From: Cycas panzhihuaensis
Lineage: Eukaryota; Cycadophyta
Direction of reading: 5' to 3'
NCBI GenBank assembly: GCA_023213395.1
Contig: CM041465.1
Location: 79,367,741 to 79,431,740, forward strand
DNA length: 64,000 bases
Part shown: one piece after another, positions 20,856 through 31,560 of the stretch
Numbering within the stretch: position 1 is the first letter of the stretch
Layout of the letters: each line of letters starts with the position of its first letter
The notes under the pieces: generated by a model
The model's database searches: none
Seen by the model: the letters and a program-made list of their open reading frames with translations, nothing else
Told to the model about the DNA's origin: nothing
Made by a program: the position numbers and the translations under genes

Positions 20856-23010
20856 ACTGCAATTGCTTTATTAGATGTTCCATTAACAACAACATATGAG
20901 GGATGTCTTCTCTTGGTAGGCCTTTAAATAATTCCTCCATTTGAACCAACTAAGGTTGTGTTTTCTGTTCCTCAAGTATTTTCTCCTTTTGTTTGTTTTT
21001 CCTAACATATACATGTTTTGTTTTTGGTTTGCCCATTGGTAACATTGTTTTAGTTTCTTGTTGGGCTAGTTCTTCCAATACTTCTTCTGCCTGTTTGAAT
21101 CGATCTATTTCTGTTTTCAAGTTTGGGTATTTTTCATTCGTTCTCCCTTTTTGCTTATTCTGGAGTTTTACATTCTTACTATTTTTTGGGATGATAGTCA
21201 TTAAATTAGTTGCTTTCACATTCCCTTTACATTTCTCCATTCTATGCTCATTTGGCTTGTAATTGTTGCATACGAACAGTTTATGTTCATATTCCTATTT
21301 GGTTGGGCAATCCGATTTCCAATGCCTTAATCGTAGACAAATCAAACATCTCTCCATTGATTGTTTTTTCTTTGAAGATTCTTGTGTGCTTCTTGTTGTA
21401 TATACATTCTGGGGTGGGTTGCTCCCTCTTCCTCGACAACGTCCTCTATAAGCTCTTCCCCTAGGGTTATACAAATAGTCCCTTGTGTTGTGACTATCCA
21501 TGTCACATATATGACACCACTTCTTGTTTTGGTCTTTTCCACTATTTTTTGGACTGATTTCACATTCTTTAGTGTATGCGAATTTTCTTTGCATATATGG
21601 CACCATTTTCTATTTTAAATTCCCGATCTTTTTTTTTCTTTACTTCTTCTTCCTCTTTCTTACTTTTCATCTTGAGTCTTGCAACCTCTTTCCTTAGAAC
21701 TTCAATTTCTAATTCCTCTTTTGATATTCCCATTTGGTAGAGGGGTCAATTATGTTGGTTTTGTTTCATTTCACTTATCTCTTCTTGTAGTCTCAGTAAT
21801 AGGGGATCATCCCCTCTGACTTAGACATCCATCTTTGCTTCAAAGTCCAATGTCAATTCTTGAGAAATTTTAAATGATTTCAAGGGATGCACATGCATCA
21901 TGGACCTCAATTTCTCGTTTAACCCTCTAACGAAGTAGTTTTTCATGTTATGGTATGTAATCGACTTGTTAATTATGTTGGCGGCAATTATTTTCATACG
22001 ACTGATGTAGGTTAGCACTGATTCACCAGGCCTTTGCTTGATTTCTCTAAGGGCGATCTCCACAACCTCATTACTTCCAAACTTCTGAAATCTTCTCTCA
22101 AATGACTATTTTATATTTGCCCATGTTTCCATTTTATTCAACTCTTTATACCATGCCAATGGTACTCCTCTTAATGTGCAAGCAAATCTTGGCTTTATTT
22201 CATCTTCATCTATAATTTGCTTCACATCGATCAAGTTTGGGAACGAGTACGCATGCTTTGATACATCTGAGGTGTCATTGAAGATTAGTTTCCCAAAATC
22301 CCTTGAATCGTCCATCCTTGGTGACTGCACTGTTGTCCTTTCCAGTGGCGATCTTTCTCCCTTTGGCTTGTCCAAGGGTTCTACTCCTTTTTCTTCACCT
22401 TCCGCTTTAGGTGATGTATTCGGGTGCTTGGTGCAGCACTATCTTTTCCAAATAGAGGATTCTTGAATGGTGTTTTTAAGTGTATTGGTTCTTGTACTCC
22501 TGGCACTTGTAACGTCAATGGTGTCACCACTAGATATGATTGTTTGGACCCCCTGTCCAATGAATCCTCAAATAGTTGTCTTGTTAATTTATTTTCCCAA
22601 TATGTTGAGGGACCTTCCTCCGCCTTCTTCTCATTATCACTTAGGTCCTTCATGGTACCATCCACAACTTGTAAATTCTTCCTTCCCTAGGTGTCGTTTT
22701 GTTCCACATATCCTCTTGGTTTTTCTTCATTTTCTAGGCTTAAAAGGTCATACTTGATTGGATCAGGTGTTAGTACCATTTGCTCGCCATTATATTCCTC
22801 TCCTTGTTATTGAGGTGTCTAGGCTCCACTTGCCTCAGATTCTTCAACAGAGTATCCCTTAGTCTCGTTATTATGTAGACTTAATCTTCTTGCCCTTCTT
22901 AATTTTGATTCCTTTGACCATCGTAATGCCCTTTGTCTGCTTGTTTATTTCCCCTTAGGTGAAGTACCCTTTTGTGGCTCTCCCGCCTTCGAAGGCCTCT
23001 TAGGTGGCAT
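20856..23010 (-). pseudogene. C1 gag with zinc knuckles (broken)
   Basis: Starts MPPKRPSK at 23010, a Lys/Arg-rich N-terminus, then an acidic region (22990-22380). The capsid motif is FACTLRGVPLAWYKELNKME at about 22195-22135, followed by ALREIKQRPGESVLTYISRM (22060-22000). A helical Lys/Glu-rich stretch leads to zinc knuckles: WCHICDMDSHNTRD (21505-21465), with the last Cys changed to Tyr, and RCLICLRLRHWKSDC (about 21345-21302), both CX2CX4HX4C in type. A further knuckle near 21590-21550 is damaged. Between them lies an Arg/Gly-rich patch (RGRCRGRGS). Stops and frameshifts break the frame. D1 and C2 carry the same gag. Confidence 0.8.
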
Positions 23011-23151
23011 TGGAAGGTCCCCTAGCTGTCAGAGGCTTAGTTATAGCCCGCCATCATGACAACAGCCAGGGTCCTTTGTCCTTTGAACATTTTTCCCTTA
23101 TGAAACTCCTAGCCCTAGTCCCTCTTTAGTGGACGTAGGCAACGAAACCAA

Positions 23152-24065
23152 TGTTGACTTCAGGGTTCACTACACTTGTGAAAACCAACACTTGTCAGAG
23201 AATCACTGGTAATCTAGCTTAGGATATAGTCAACATACTTCATACACCCAAGGTTATACAATATCATCATAGATTACACACAACAATAAATTAATCAACA
23301 AGTATCCATTATGCAATCATTATGGTATGCATAAAACATAGTATTCCACATAACTCTTCAATTTATTAAGTAATATGTCTTATACATCCTATATACATTC
23401 CAGCTACATATATAGGATTCTGTCACATATGTCGCAAAAAGGAATGCATCTGCTGCAACTCTAGTCTGTACCACTTTTTTTGCTTGTTGGCTGCCATACT
23501 ACCATGTGAAATGAATGCTCGACTCTCACCTTTGAGAGTATACCATAGGATTGAATCACTCGTCTCTCACCATTGAAATGATCCTCAAAAGTGCCATTAA
23601 ATACCCATTTTGGTGTCCCTTGGGTGAATGGTTATAACCCATGATCATAACCATTCCTTTTCATAACACGTGCCTTTTCACTTAACACATGATTAACACT
23701 ACCAATCCATGTATTCTCTGAGCGTATGTCCGTACATACATATATCCTTGCTGCTACATCAATTCTAGGCACATCTGAGTCTGTTCTAGTCATGTGTATC
23801 GTTCTAGTATTCTGTCTACTAGCATACCCGAAAAGGTACACACCCTGTCATACGATCCAGGGACCGTTCTTGGGCCTATTTTGGTCATATCTAGGGCCAT
23901 TCTGGCCATTATGGGCCCATTTCTGATCATTTATGAGTTGTTTTGGCCATTTTGGACCCGTTTATGGTCATTTCTGAGTCGTTTTGTTCGTTTTGGGCCC
24001 ATTTCTAGTCATTTCTGAGCTGTTTTGGCCGTTTTTTACCGTGTTGATCGTTTTATTCACCAACA
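23152..24065 (-). repeat. C1 5' LTR
   Basis: 914 bp, homologous to 14956-15859. Just inside it, plus 23137-23150 reads aggcaacgaaacca, i.e. TGGTTTCGTTGCC on the minus strand, one change from the tRNA-Glu-type site seen cleanly in D1. U3 carries the 41 bp tandem units at 23873-24045. The right flank agtag (24066-24070) is the target-site duplication. Confidence 0.85.
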
Positions 24066-24070
24066 AGTAG

Positions 24071-24720
24071 TCATGCCATGCCTTCTACTAGGTTTTCTCA
24101 ATATTTTGCATCTAGTTGCCCATATAACATTTTTCTTCTAACTATAACATCTAAAGCAAAAGTTCTTGCAATGAATCTTCATTGTCTAATCTACATGCCA
24201 GGGCAATTCAAAGATGAGAGATCTCAAATTTACAAGGTACAATCGTTTTGACTTAGAACACTAATTGGAACACAGTTTGTTAGGTTGACCTCTTGTAAGT
24301 TGTTTAGAGTGATAATAGCACAAATGGTAATTTTTTTGTCCAATCAGATCTTCCAATATCACGTATCTTTCACAAGAAATTCTCAATTATTTTGTTGGAA
24401 CTTTCCATTTGCTCATTCACCTAAGGGTAGTATGGTTTTGCTTTGTGATGACTCACCAAAAATGTTATTGTAAGTTCTTCTATAACTCGATTTAGGAAGG
24501 GTGTGCCTTGGTCACTAACCAACTTAAAAGGGTAGCCAAACCTTGTAATAATTACTTCATAAAGGAATTTGGTCATAATTTTAGCATCAACATGTTGTAA
24601 GGGCCATGCTTCCACCCATTTCATCATATAATTTATTGCCACTAGGATATAATGAGCTTGTGACCATTTGGCAGTGAAATGAATGGGCCAACAAAATCTA
24701 TGTTAAAAATTTTGCACACA
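24071..24720 (-). pseudogene. E1 integrase catalytic core (broken, truncated)
   Basis: Minus-strand translation gives IDFVGPF near 24695 (first Asp), MMKWVEAWPLQHVDAKIMTK and FGYPFKLVSDQGTPFLNRVI (second Asp, about 24545-24485), then NEQMESSNKIIENFL (catalytic Glu, about 24418-24373). All three catalytic residues are therefore retained in this decayed copy. Its downstream C-terminal domain is at 14691-14955, beyond C1. Homology stops abruptly near 24720, so the 5' part of E1 is missing. Confidence 0.8.
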
Positions 24721-24893
24721 TTTAATACTATGTTGAATTTGAAATTTGCAGGATATAAACCATAATTCAATATATATGTAAACATATGGAAGCATCATAA
24801 ATGAATCATGTGATCAATCAACAATATATAACTAGACATTTAATAAATAACATTCAAGTATGAATGCCACAAGATTTTTATGGTGGCCAATTT
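24721..24893. other. Unassigned A/T-rich sequence
   Basis: Short A/T-rich stretch between the truncated E1 integrase and the J1 LTR. I see no coding, LTR end or repeat. Confidence 0.4.
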
Positions 24894-25268
24894 TGTTGGA
24901 AAAAATCACTTTCCAATGATATATGTGATCTTATTAATATGAATAATGTACAATAAAGACCAAAGGAATTCCTATGTGGTATCCCACTAGTCTCACTAGG
25001 AGACCCAGGTGTCCACTTGGCCCTACAACAATATGATATGCCCTTTATAGATTTAGTCACCTCATCATTGACCAATGATCTATCATCTTCCAATGACTAA
25101 TAAGATCATGCATGAGAACGTTTAAGCTTAGTAATGGCTTTACAACAATCTATGAGCATTTGCACACATATTCATGTTCCTCACATATTTACAACTTGAG
25201 AGATTCTTGTCTAATGACTCAATCAGAATTTGACTATCATTAGTAACATTATCTCCAACACTCCTCAA
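24894..25268 (-). repeat. J1: 3' LTR and polypurine tract of a minus-strand element
   Basis: Bounded by TGTTGGA...TCCAACA (24894-25260, 367 bp). Plus ctcctcaa (25261-25268) reads as the purine tract ttgaggag directly ahead of the LTR on the minus strand. The next 150 bp (to 25416) show no recognisable coding, so the element is truncated there by H1. The small LTR with TGTTGG ends suggests copia type, but no protein supports that. Confidence 0.6.
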
Positions 25269-25416
25269 TAATGTTTATGTGAAACATCACAATTTTATAT
25301 TTTATCTTAAAAAAAATACATTTTAGACCATTGGCTTATCTTCTAGATCTCCAATCACCTACAAATATCAATCAACCATATCTTGTCTTCATTGCTTGTC
25401 TTCTTACAAGCAAACA

Positions 25417-25930
25417 TGTAATATCCCTAAAATAAAAGAAGTTGTCAATTTTATATGAAGAATTTATTATGGTGAAGTTGGTTTTTGGAGGAATTAAAAG
25501 AAGAATCATTTAAATTATTTTATTATGAAGTTGGTGTTTTGGAGAGAAAATTATAAAGTTGGCTATAAATAAAGAGGCCACCCTCATTTGAAAATCATCT
25601 TGGAGAATTTCTATTATGAAGGGATAATGGTCTCATGCCATTAGGGCTTCGTGCCTGATCGCTCTCACCTCGAAGAGGGTTCGTCAACACTGCTAGATAT
25701 TTTGTATCAGGTGTTATCATTTTGTTAATATTATTTACTATTGTTCACATATGCTATTGTTATCTCTGTTGAATATTATGTATGAGGTTATATTGCTGCA
25801 ATTATCTGTTGTGAACATGTGGAATTTATCGTTATGAAGCGATGTAATCTACTTTGAATATATATTTGCTATTGTAAATAGAGCTTCTATCTATTGTATT
25901 GTTTTGGCCCACTACAACTAGTATTAGAGC
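25417..25930 (+). repeat. H1 5' LTR and PBS
   Basis: 500 bp LTR, TGTAATATCCC...GCCCACTACA, with a TATA box tataaataaag at about 25567-25577. The PBS-like site TAGTATTAGAGC (25919-25930) has two changes from the initiator tRNA-Met site. The motif cacctcgaagagggtt (25667-25682) is shared with H2 and, as cctcgaagagg, with B LTRs. Homologous LTRs are at 56977-57564 and about 62353-62770. Confidence 0.8.
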
Positions 25931-27297
25931 TGCGTGCAAAGCAAATCTGGGGTTAAAATAGAAAATCAAAACCCTACCAAATCAGAGCTACGTGCAAAGC
26001 GAATCTAGGGTTGAAAATCCAAACCCTGCCAAATCAGGGTCGTGATATCGATTTGATCTATTACCCATTCAATCACCAAAGGCACTTAGAGCTATTTGTA
26101 GTTGTGAATAAAATCAAACCCTGGTTTCGCATGGTTGGGAGTTCACTAGAACATCACCATTCAAGGAAGAATAGAAGCTCGAAAAGCCTGTTGCCATCCT
26201 ATAGGGATCTTTTTGTGGAATGTCTTGTGTTGGAATGTAACCGTAAGATGGGAAAGTGAGTCGCGAGAAGACCACAGTCTGAGGTCTTTCACCATTCAGA
26301 ATCCGTTGAGCATCTTGTCCGTAGAGATAGGTTGCACCCCCATTGCCCTACCATCAATTGATCTTGGAGAACTATTTGTCAATCTTCCAAAAATTATAGA
26401 AAAGAGAAGTGTTGGATTAAAAGCACAGAGTGCCAATATGTGGTAGCAGCTAGACAACCGGTAACGAAGAGGAGGCATTCTGGTGTAGACAATTGTCTGC
26501 ACGAGTTTGTGAATCGAAACCAATCGTACTTCGGAGAAGAAGGGTGCTTGCACTCTAGAAGGGGGCCTCACACACCCAACGCTTGGCGCACCACGTAGAA
26601 TCTTCAAATTTGGAAAAATTAGAAGCTAGAAAAATAGCAAGTAGAATCCTGGATGAACCCTATCAAAAGTATAAAACAACAATCCCAAATCGAAGACACA
26701 GAATTGAAGTCTTGTCTCCTTTGTGAGCACCATCATCGATGATCAATAGTGTTGGATGAGAGCAGAGGGAATAGTGATAATTGGGGTGCGCATGGATGAC
26801 TGTCACAAAGGAAGCATAATAAGCATGCAAGTCACAAAAGGAAGGACAAGCAACAAGTGTGCACCAATAGGGTGATAAGTTATCACCCCCGCTTATTTCC
26901 CCACAGCCACGTCAAAGGAATTGTGGAGGAAGGTCGCAAGAACAAACAACACATGCAAGACCAGGATGCCCCTCGAATCACACCTTTATGCACAGAATAA
27001 GCACAAGTTTGCCCAACAAGGCCACACACCTTCAAGCTCATCTGGGTGTGAAGCAGGTTCGCTCACAAACAAGACTCGATTAACAAGACCATGCATCTGG
27101 TCATGAAGTAGATTCTTGCAGTGACAGGAACATAATCAAATCTCGAGAGTAAGAGGAAGAGTTGTCTATGCAAACATGCAGGCATCTATCGACACGCCAG
27201 TCGCAGACAACAAACTTCAAACAAAGGAGATCGCATAGAGCCTTCAAAGGATGATGAAACAAACCTAGAATACTTTTTATTTTTCTATAGATCTTAT
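25927..27297 (+). other. H1 leader with PBS-adjacent duplication
   Basis: Two direct units, 25927-25984 and 25985-26037, each start gagct[ga]cgtgcaaagc and end ccaaatca. They begin inside the last bases of the PBS. The rest of the leader to the D1 insertion has only short open stretches on both strands and no motif I recognise. It is probably untranslated. Confidence 0.5.
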
Positions 27298-28165
27298 TGT
27301 TGACTTTGGCTTTCCACTACACTTATGGGATGGTACACTTGTCAAGGAATCACTAGTTGTCTAGTCTAGGATATAGTCAACATGCTTCATACACTAAATT
27401 ATCACAGACTTGTTCACAATTCTATACAATGTTATCACAGATTACACACAACAATACAATAAACAACAAGCATCCATCATTCAAGCCTCATATTACACAT
27501 AGAATCATCAATTTCCACATAACACTTTCTTTATTAAGCAATAGGTTTTATACAACAAGTGCTGGAATGTATTCCCTATACATTCTAGCTGTATACATTG
27601 GATTCTATCACATACATTCCCAAAAGGTATGCATCACGGAATGCATCTGTTGTATTTTGCTCCGTACCACTGAATATGCGTACTGGCTACCGTACCACCA
27701 TGAGCATTGAATGCTCGGCTCTTACCGTTGGAATGGTCCTTGCAAGCTTCCTTAAATGTGCCTTTTTGGTGTCTTTTCGCTAAAGGGTTATGACTCCCTA
27801 TCATAATCGCACCCTTTCAACCTTTATGTACCATTTCGTTAATCACTTGGTTAGTTACCTTTAACTGTTGTCTTTTTATCTGTACGTCTGTACGTATGTC
27901 CTTGGATGCTGATGTCATTACTCCTGGTATCCTTTGGTCTAGCTCTGCCATGCGTACCCTTGTCATTCACTTGCATACCACAAATGGTATGTATTCTGTA
28001 TTGCATACCTATTCTAGTACGCACCTGTCATACGGACCTAGAATGCTAATTTCTTCCTCTTTTCATGTCATACATACCTCTGTATGGTTTGTACTTGCAC
28101 TTCAATGATTACACAGCCTACATCTGGTTCCCACATAGCCTAGTGTGCCAAAATACGTTCCAACA
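27298..28165 (-). repeat. D1 3' LTR
   Basis: 868 bp, TGTTGACTTTGG...GTTCCAACA on the plus strand, homologous to 37038-37895. It contains an MSA-like core on the minus strand (plus ttaccgttgga, 27722-27732). GTAC occurs nine times by eye between 27650 and 28130, well above the roughly two expected by chance. The left flank cttat is the target-site duplication. Confidence 0.88.
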
Positions 28166-28244
28166 TCTATCCCGAGTCAACATGATTGGGTTGAGCATCC
28201 CTGCTTATCAAAAAATTTCAAAATTTGGAGTATCCTTCCCCCCT

Positions 28245-29358
28245 CTCTGTCTCAAGGCTGCTCCTGCTGCCTCTGCCCTATTGCTGGATCTTTTGCGTCC
28301 AAGATTTCCTCATTGATTTGAGTGAGGGTTGCTATTATTGCATCATTTTCTTTGATTTTTTCTTGAAGGGCAGTTATTTCTACTTTGTACCCTTCTTTCA
28401 TCTCCTTAATCAATTGAATTATTTAGCAAGACTTGTCATCCATTTGAGGTGGTGTTGATGTCTCTCCTGTCTCCATTACAAGAGGAAATTTTACCCATTC
28501 TTCAAGTGAGGGCTCTATTTCTTCTTCCTCCTTGTGTTCTTCCTCATCCTTTCTCCTTTTGTTGCTTTTCTAGATTATCTGCTTGCCACAGTGTGGGATA
28601 GCCGTCCCTGGTGTTTGTTGCAACCATTTGAGGACTTTAGTCATTTCTTTTTGTATTTTTTTCCTGATTTCTTTATCCTGGGTGGTCTCTGGAAATTCAC
28701 TCACCCATTGCTTTACAAGTGGTTCGTTCAAAGGAATAGTTGTTTTAAAAAGTTGTACACCCAGACACTGGTAAAATAAAATAGCCAATAACAAAGAGGG
28801 ATGACGGAATGGATGTGTCATCACTTCCTGAATTTGTTGTGTCATATTTACTGCCAAGAATTCTGACCAATTAAATTTTTCCCCATCCCGTATCTTTGGT
28901 AGTATTGGCATCATTCCTCCTGGAATGTATGTATATTTCCTTTTTGATAGAAATCTTGTGTTTATAACCTTGGCCATGCATTGCAATCTGGCATCTTTTA
29001 TATCTACTACCCGAATTCCTCTAGATGTCAGCTAAGTATTTTTCTGGCAAAATTCCTTTAGCTAGGTCTCACGGTCCACTTTTGATCTCTTAGTGGCTAT
29101 GGGAACTTCCCTTTCCTTCGAAAGCCCTGTCAGCAAATGAATTATGTCTGCGTCCAACTTGACTTTCTTCAAATCCTTTTTTAGCTCTAATAAAATATTT
29201 TCCATGAGTTCTTGATCAAAATAAAGAGGGTTACAATATATATACTCCCCCCATCCTGCCTGTTTGACCTTAGCCCTGAATTAGGAAGGCAACCCTTCTA
29301 ATTCCTTCCTAAGCTTAGGCAGGAAGGTTTCCTAGGATCCTGCTGTCTGCATCGTCAT
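28245..29358 (-). pseudogene. D1 accessory ORF with C-terminal coiled coil
   Basis: One uninterrupted frame of about 370 codons from MTMQTAG (29358) to a stop near 28245, broken only by about six in-frame stops and no frameshift. The first third has GWGEYIYCNPLYFDQELMEN and a Lys-rich helix. The middle (28986-28570) has LQCMAKVINTRFLSKRKYTY, FNWSEFLAVNMTQQIQEVM and a hydrophobic segment SLLLAILFYQCLGVQLF. Then come an acidic patch (EEEHKEEEEIE) and a coiled coil (IIQLIKEMKEGYKVEITALQ and following). It lies after pol and before the 3' LTR, where some plant gypsy lineages carry extra or env-like ORFs, but there is no signal peptide. Homologous to E1 12750-13865. Product unknown. Confidence 0.7.
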
Positions 29359-30029
29359 CGGCTATGGGATTTCCAGAGGTAGAACTGATATAATCAAGAA
29401 ATGCAAATACGAACCCTACGTACATACCTTTTCGGAATGGTTAATTGTATTCGAAAATAATCTTTAAAATTTGTGCTAAATCTTTGCTTCGTTCCTCTCT
29501 CGGATCATGAGGATTCCAGTCGGTTGTTTGTTATTGTGAATTCGGCTCGAATTGCCCTCATTTTCCCTTGTGCACTATGCAGTAATATTTGTAGGTACGC
29601 ATTATATACATTTGTCTTATTCGGCCTGTTGCTCTATGCATACTAGACAACGTACTTTTTAGTTACATATAGTGTAATTTGGTCCACTTATTCATTTTTT
29701 TCACTGTGTGTACCTGGTAACATACTTTTTTGGTGCATATAGTGTATTTTGGCTCACTTACTCACTTTTTTGCACTGTGCGTACCTGGCAATGTACTTTT
29801 TTGGTACGTATAGTGTATTTTGCTGGTACGTGTGTAAAAAATCTGATTTTTCTGACACAATTTCTCTACATTCCGATTTTTCTTGCCGTGGTATATCCTT
29901 TCCTCTCATGATTTGCCATATTTCTTATGTATGTAATATGAGTTACGGTTCTTCTTTCCTGTTTTTTGATTTTTTTGTAATTTTATGTTTACATACCAAA
30001 CTGGATCACATTTCGGTATCAACGACTTT
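29359..30029 (-). other. D1 spacer between RNase H and accessory ORF, 71 bp tandem repeats
   Basis: Three imperfect units of about 71 bp lie at 29648-29835; each has acttttttggtacgtatag-like and gtgtacctggcaa-like parts. The block atgagttacggtt near 29938 matches C1 at 16170, where it follows the integrase. This shows that the integrase has been deleted from D1 between about 30030 and this point. No coding seen. Confidence 0.6.
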
Positions 30030-31560
30030 AAATGATTTCCCCAGTTTCACAATGATTTTAAATGAGAATTCTTGGAATAACATTAGCCACCTGCTAATTC
30101 GTCCCCTCATTATTAGTTTATTCACTAAGTATGTAAGTGCTTGATGGTCAACGAAAAATAGGAATGGGTTTGACAATAGATAATGTCAGAATTTTTGCAA
30201 TGCATACACCATTCTGAGTGCTTCCCTTTCTGTTGTGGTGTAATTCAATTTTTCCTTTCTAAGTTTCCAACTTGCAAAATATATCGGATGGTCCATTTTA
30301 TCATCACTTGGTTGTGCTAAAATGCATCTAATGGCATATTGTGAGGCGTCGACGTGTACATGGAAGACTTTTTTCCAATCGGGAAATCGTAGTATATATG
30401 CTAAGATTATAGCCCCTTTTCATGCTTCGAATGCCTGTTGCTATTCTTCACTCCATTCCCACTCAACATCCTTCTTCAATAGTTCCTTGAGAGGTCCCGA
30501 TATACATGCATACCCCCTGATGAATTTTCTATAATACCCGGTTAATCCTAGGAATCCTTTCAATTGTTTCCTCATGAGCAGTACTAGAAAATGTAGAATT
30601 GCAGATACCTTGGTTGGGTCTATTAACAATCCTCCCTTACTCACTATATGGCCCAACAAGTTTCCAAATGGTACCTGAAAGGTACACTTCTCCGGGTTCA
30701 AACATAACTTATTTTCACGACATGTTTGCAACATATCTCTAAGATTCTCCATATGATTTTTCACAAAACCGTATAATGTCCAATCATCGAGAAATACTAC
30801 CACCTTTTCACCAATCATTTTGCAGAATATGTTGATTACTATCCTCTGGAATGTGGTTGGAGCATTTGTAAGACCAAACGGCATCACTCTGTAGGCATAC
30901 ATTTCCCATTCTATTACAAACGTGGTTTTCGCCTGATCTTCGAGGTTGATCTGTACCTAGTTATAGCCACTAAACCCGTCAGTGAAGGAATATATTTTGT
31001 TCCCCCCTATAGCTTCCAAAATATCCTCCGTAAAAGGTAATGAAAAGGGATCCTTCTTTATTACTTTGTTCAGTTGTATGTAATCCACACAGACCCATAT
31101 TTTTCCATTCTTTTTTGAAACTACTGTTACAGGGCTCACCTAGTCGTTGTAGTCAATTTCATAAATATATCCTGCTTCCAACATCTTATCTAATTCTGCT
31201 TTTACTTTTTCTTTATATTTGGGGTTCATCCAATACGGTCTCTGTTTTACCAGCTTGGCTCCTTCGATCAAGTCGATATGGTGCATTCCAATCTCTAGGG
31301 GAATACCCTTAAGATCCTTATGTGACCATGCAAATACGTCACGAGACTCTTCAAATAACTGCTGAGCTTTTGCTATCATTTGATCATCCCAATAATCTCC
31401 AATCCGAATAGTTTTAGGTTCCTCCCTACTTCCCACATTAATTCCAGTTGTTTTTAGCTTGGTTGTTTCAATATCCTTCTTATCTCTTGTTTTATGGGCG
31501 GGGGTGTTTTCTATTTTCCTTTCACCAAAATTGATCTCGGTGAACTCCGCAAGATAATTC
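30030..31560 (-). pseudogene. D1 reverse transcriptase and RNase H
   Basis: RT starts with IRIGDYWDDQMIAKAQQLFE and LVKQRPYWMNPKYKEKVKAE (about 31400-31210), then SPVTVVSKKNGKIWVCVDY, DGFSGYN, YRVMPFGLTNAPTTFQRIV and the catalytic box VVVFLDDWTLYG (about 30807-30770), with both Asp kept. The connection GLTGYYRKFIRGYACISGPL is at about 30560-30500. RNase H shows FHVHVDASQYAIRCILAQ and FFVDHQALTYLVNK, ending at ISRWLMLFQEFSFKIIVK near 30040. A handful of single stops interrupt (31140, 30958, 30440), again without frameshift except near 30440. The integrase that should follow is absent. Confidence 0.85.

Larger units (their letters stand above)
14956..24065 (-). mobile_element. C1: Ty3/gypsy element with internal pol deletion
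   Basis: About 9.1 kb including the 3 kb B1 insertion. LTRs are 14956-15859 (904 bp) and 23152-24065 (914 bp), both TGTTGACTTC...CCAACA on the plus strand. The 5 bp flanks are ggtag (14951-14955) and agtag (24066-24070), a target-site duplication with one change. Order on the minus strand: 5' LTR, PBS, gag with zinc knuckles, protease, acidic linker, then directly the integrase C-terminus and 3' LTR. RT, RNase H, integrase core and accessory ORF are missing, so C1 is a deletion derivative of a D1-like element. Confidence 0.88.
9151..24720 (-). mobile_element. E1: Ty3/gypsy remnant split by F1 and C1
   Basis: Minus-strand pieces read as one element once the insertions are set aside: integrase core (24071-24720), C1 insertion, integrase C-terminus (14691-14955), spacer, accessory ORF (12750-13865), then the 3' LTR (12619-12624 and 9151-9660) split by F1. 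The integrase core and C-terminus are cut at the C1 target site and both halves keep integrase motifs, which supports the reading. The 5' part (gag to RT) is missing right of 24720. After its LTR the internal sequence starts atctatcccaagg, matching the same position in C1 and D1, so E is related to group 2. Confidence 0.7.

Noticed and set aside
23794-24018. Trp/Phe-rich repeated frame in the C1 LTR
   Set aside because: Produced by the 41 bp U3 tandem repeats; not coding.
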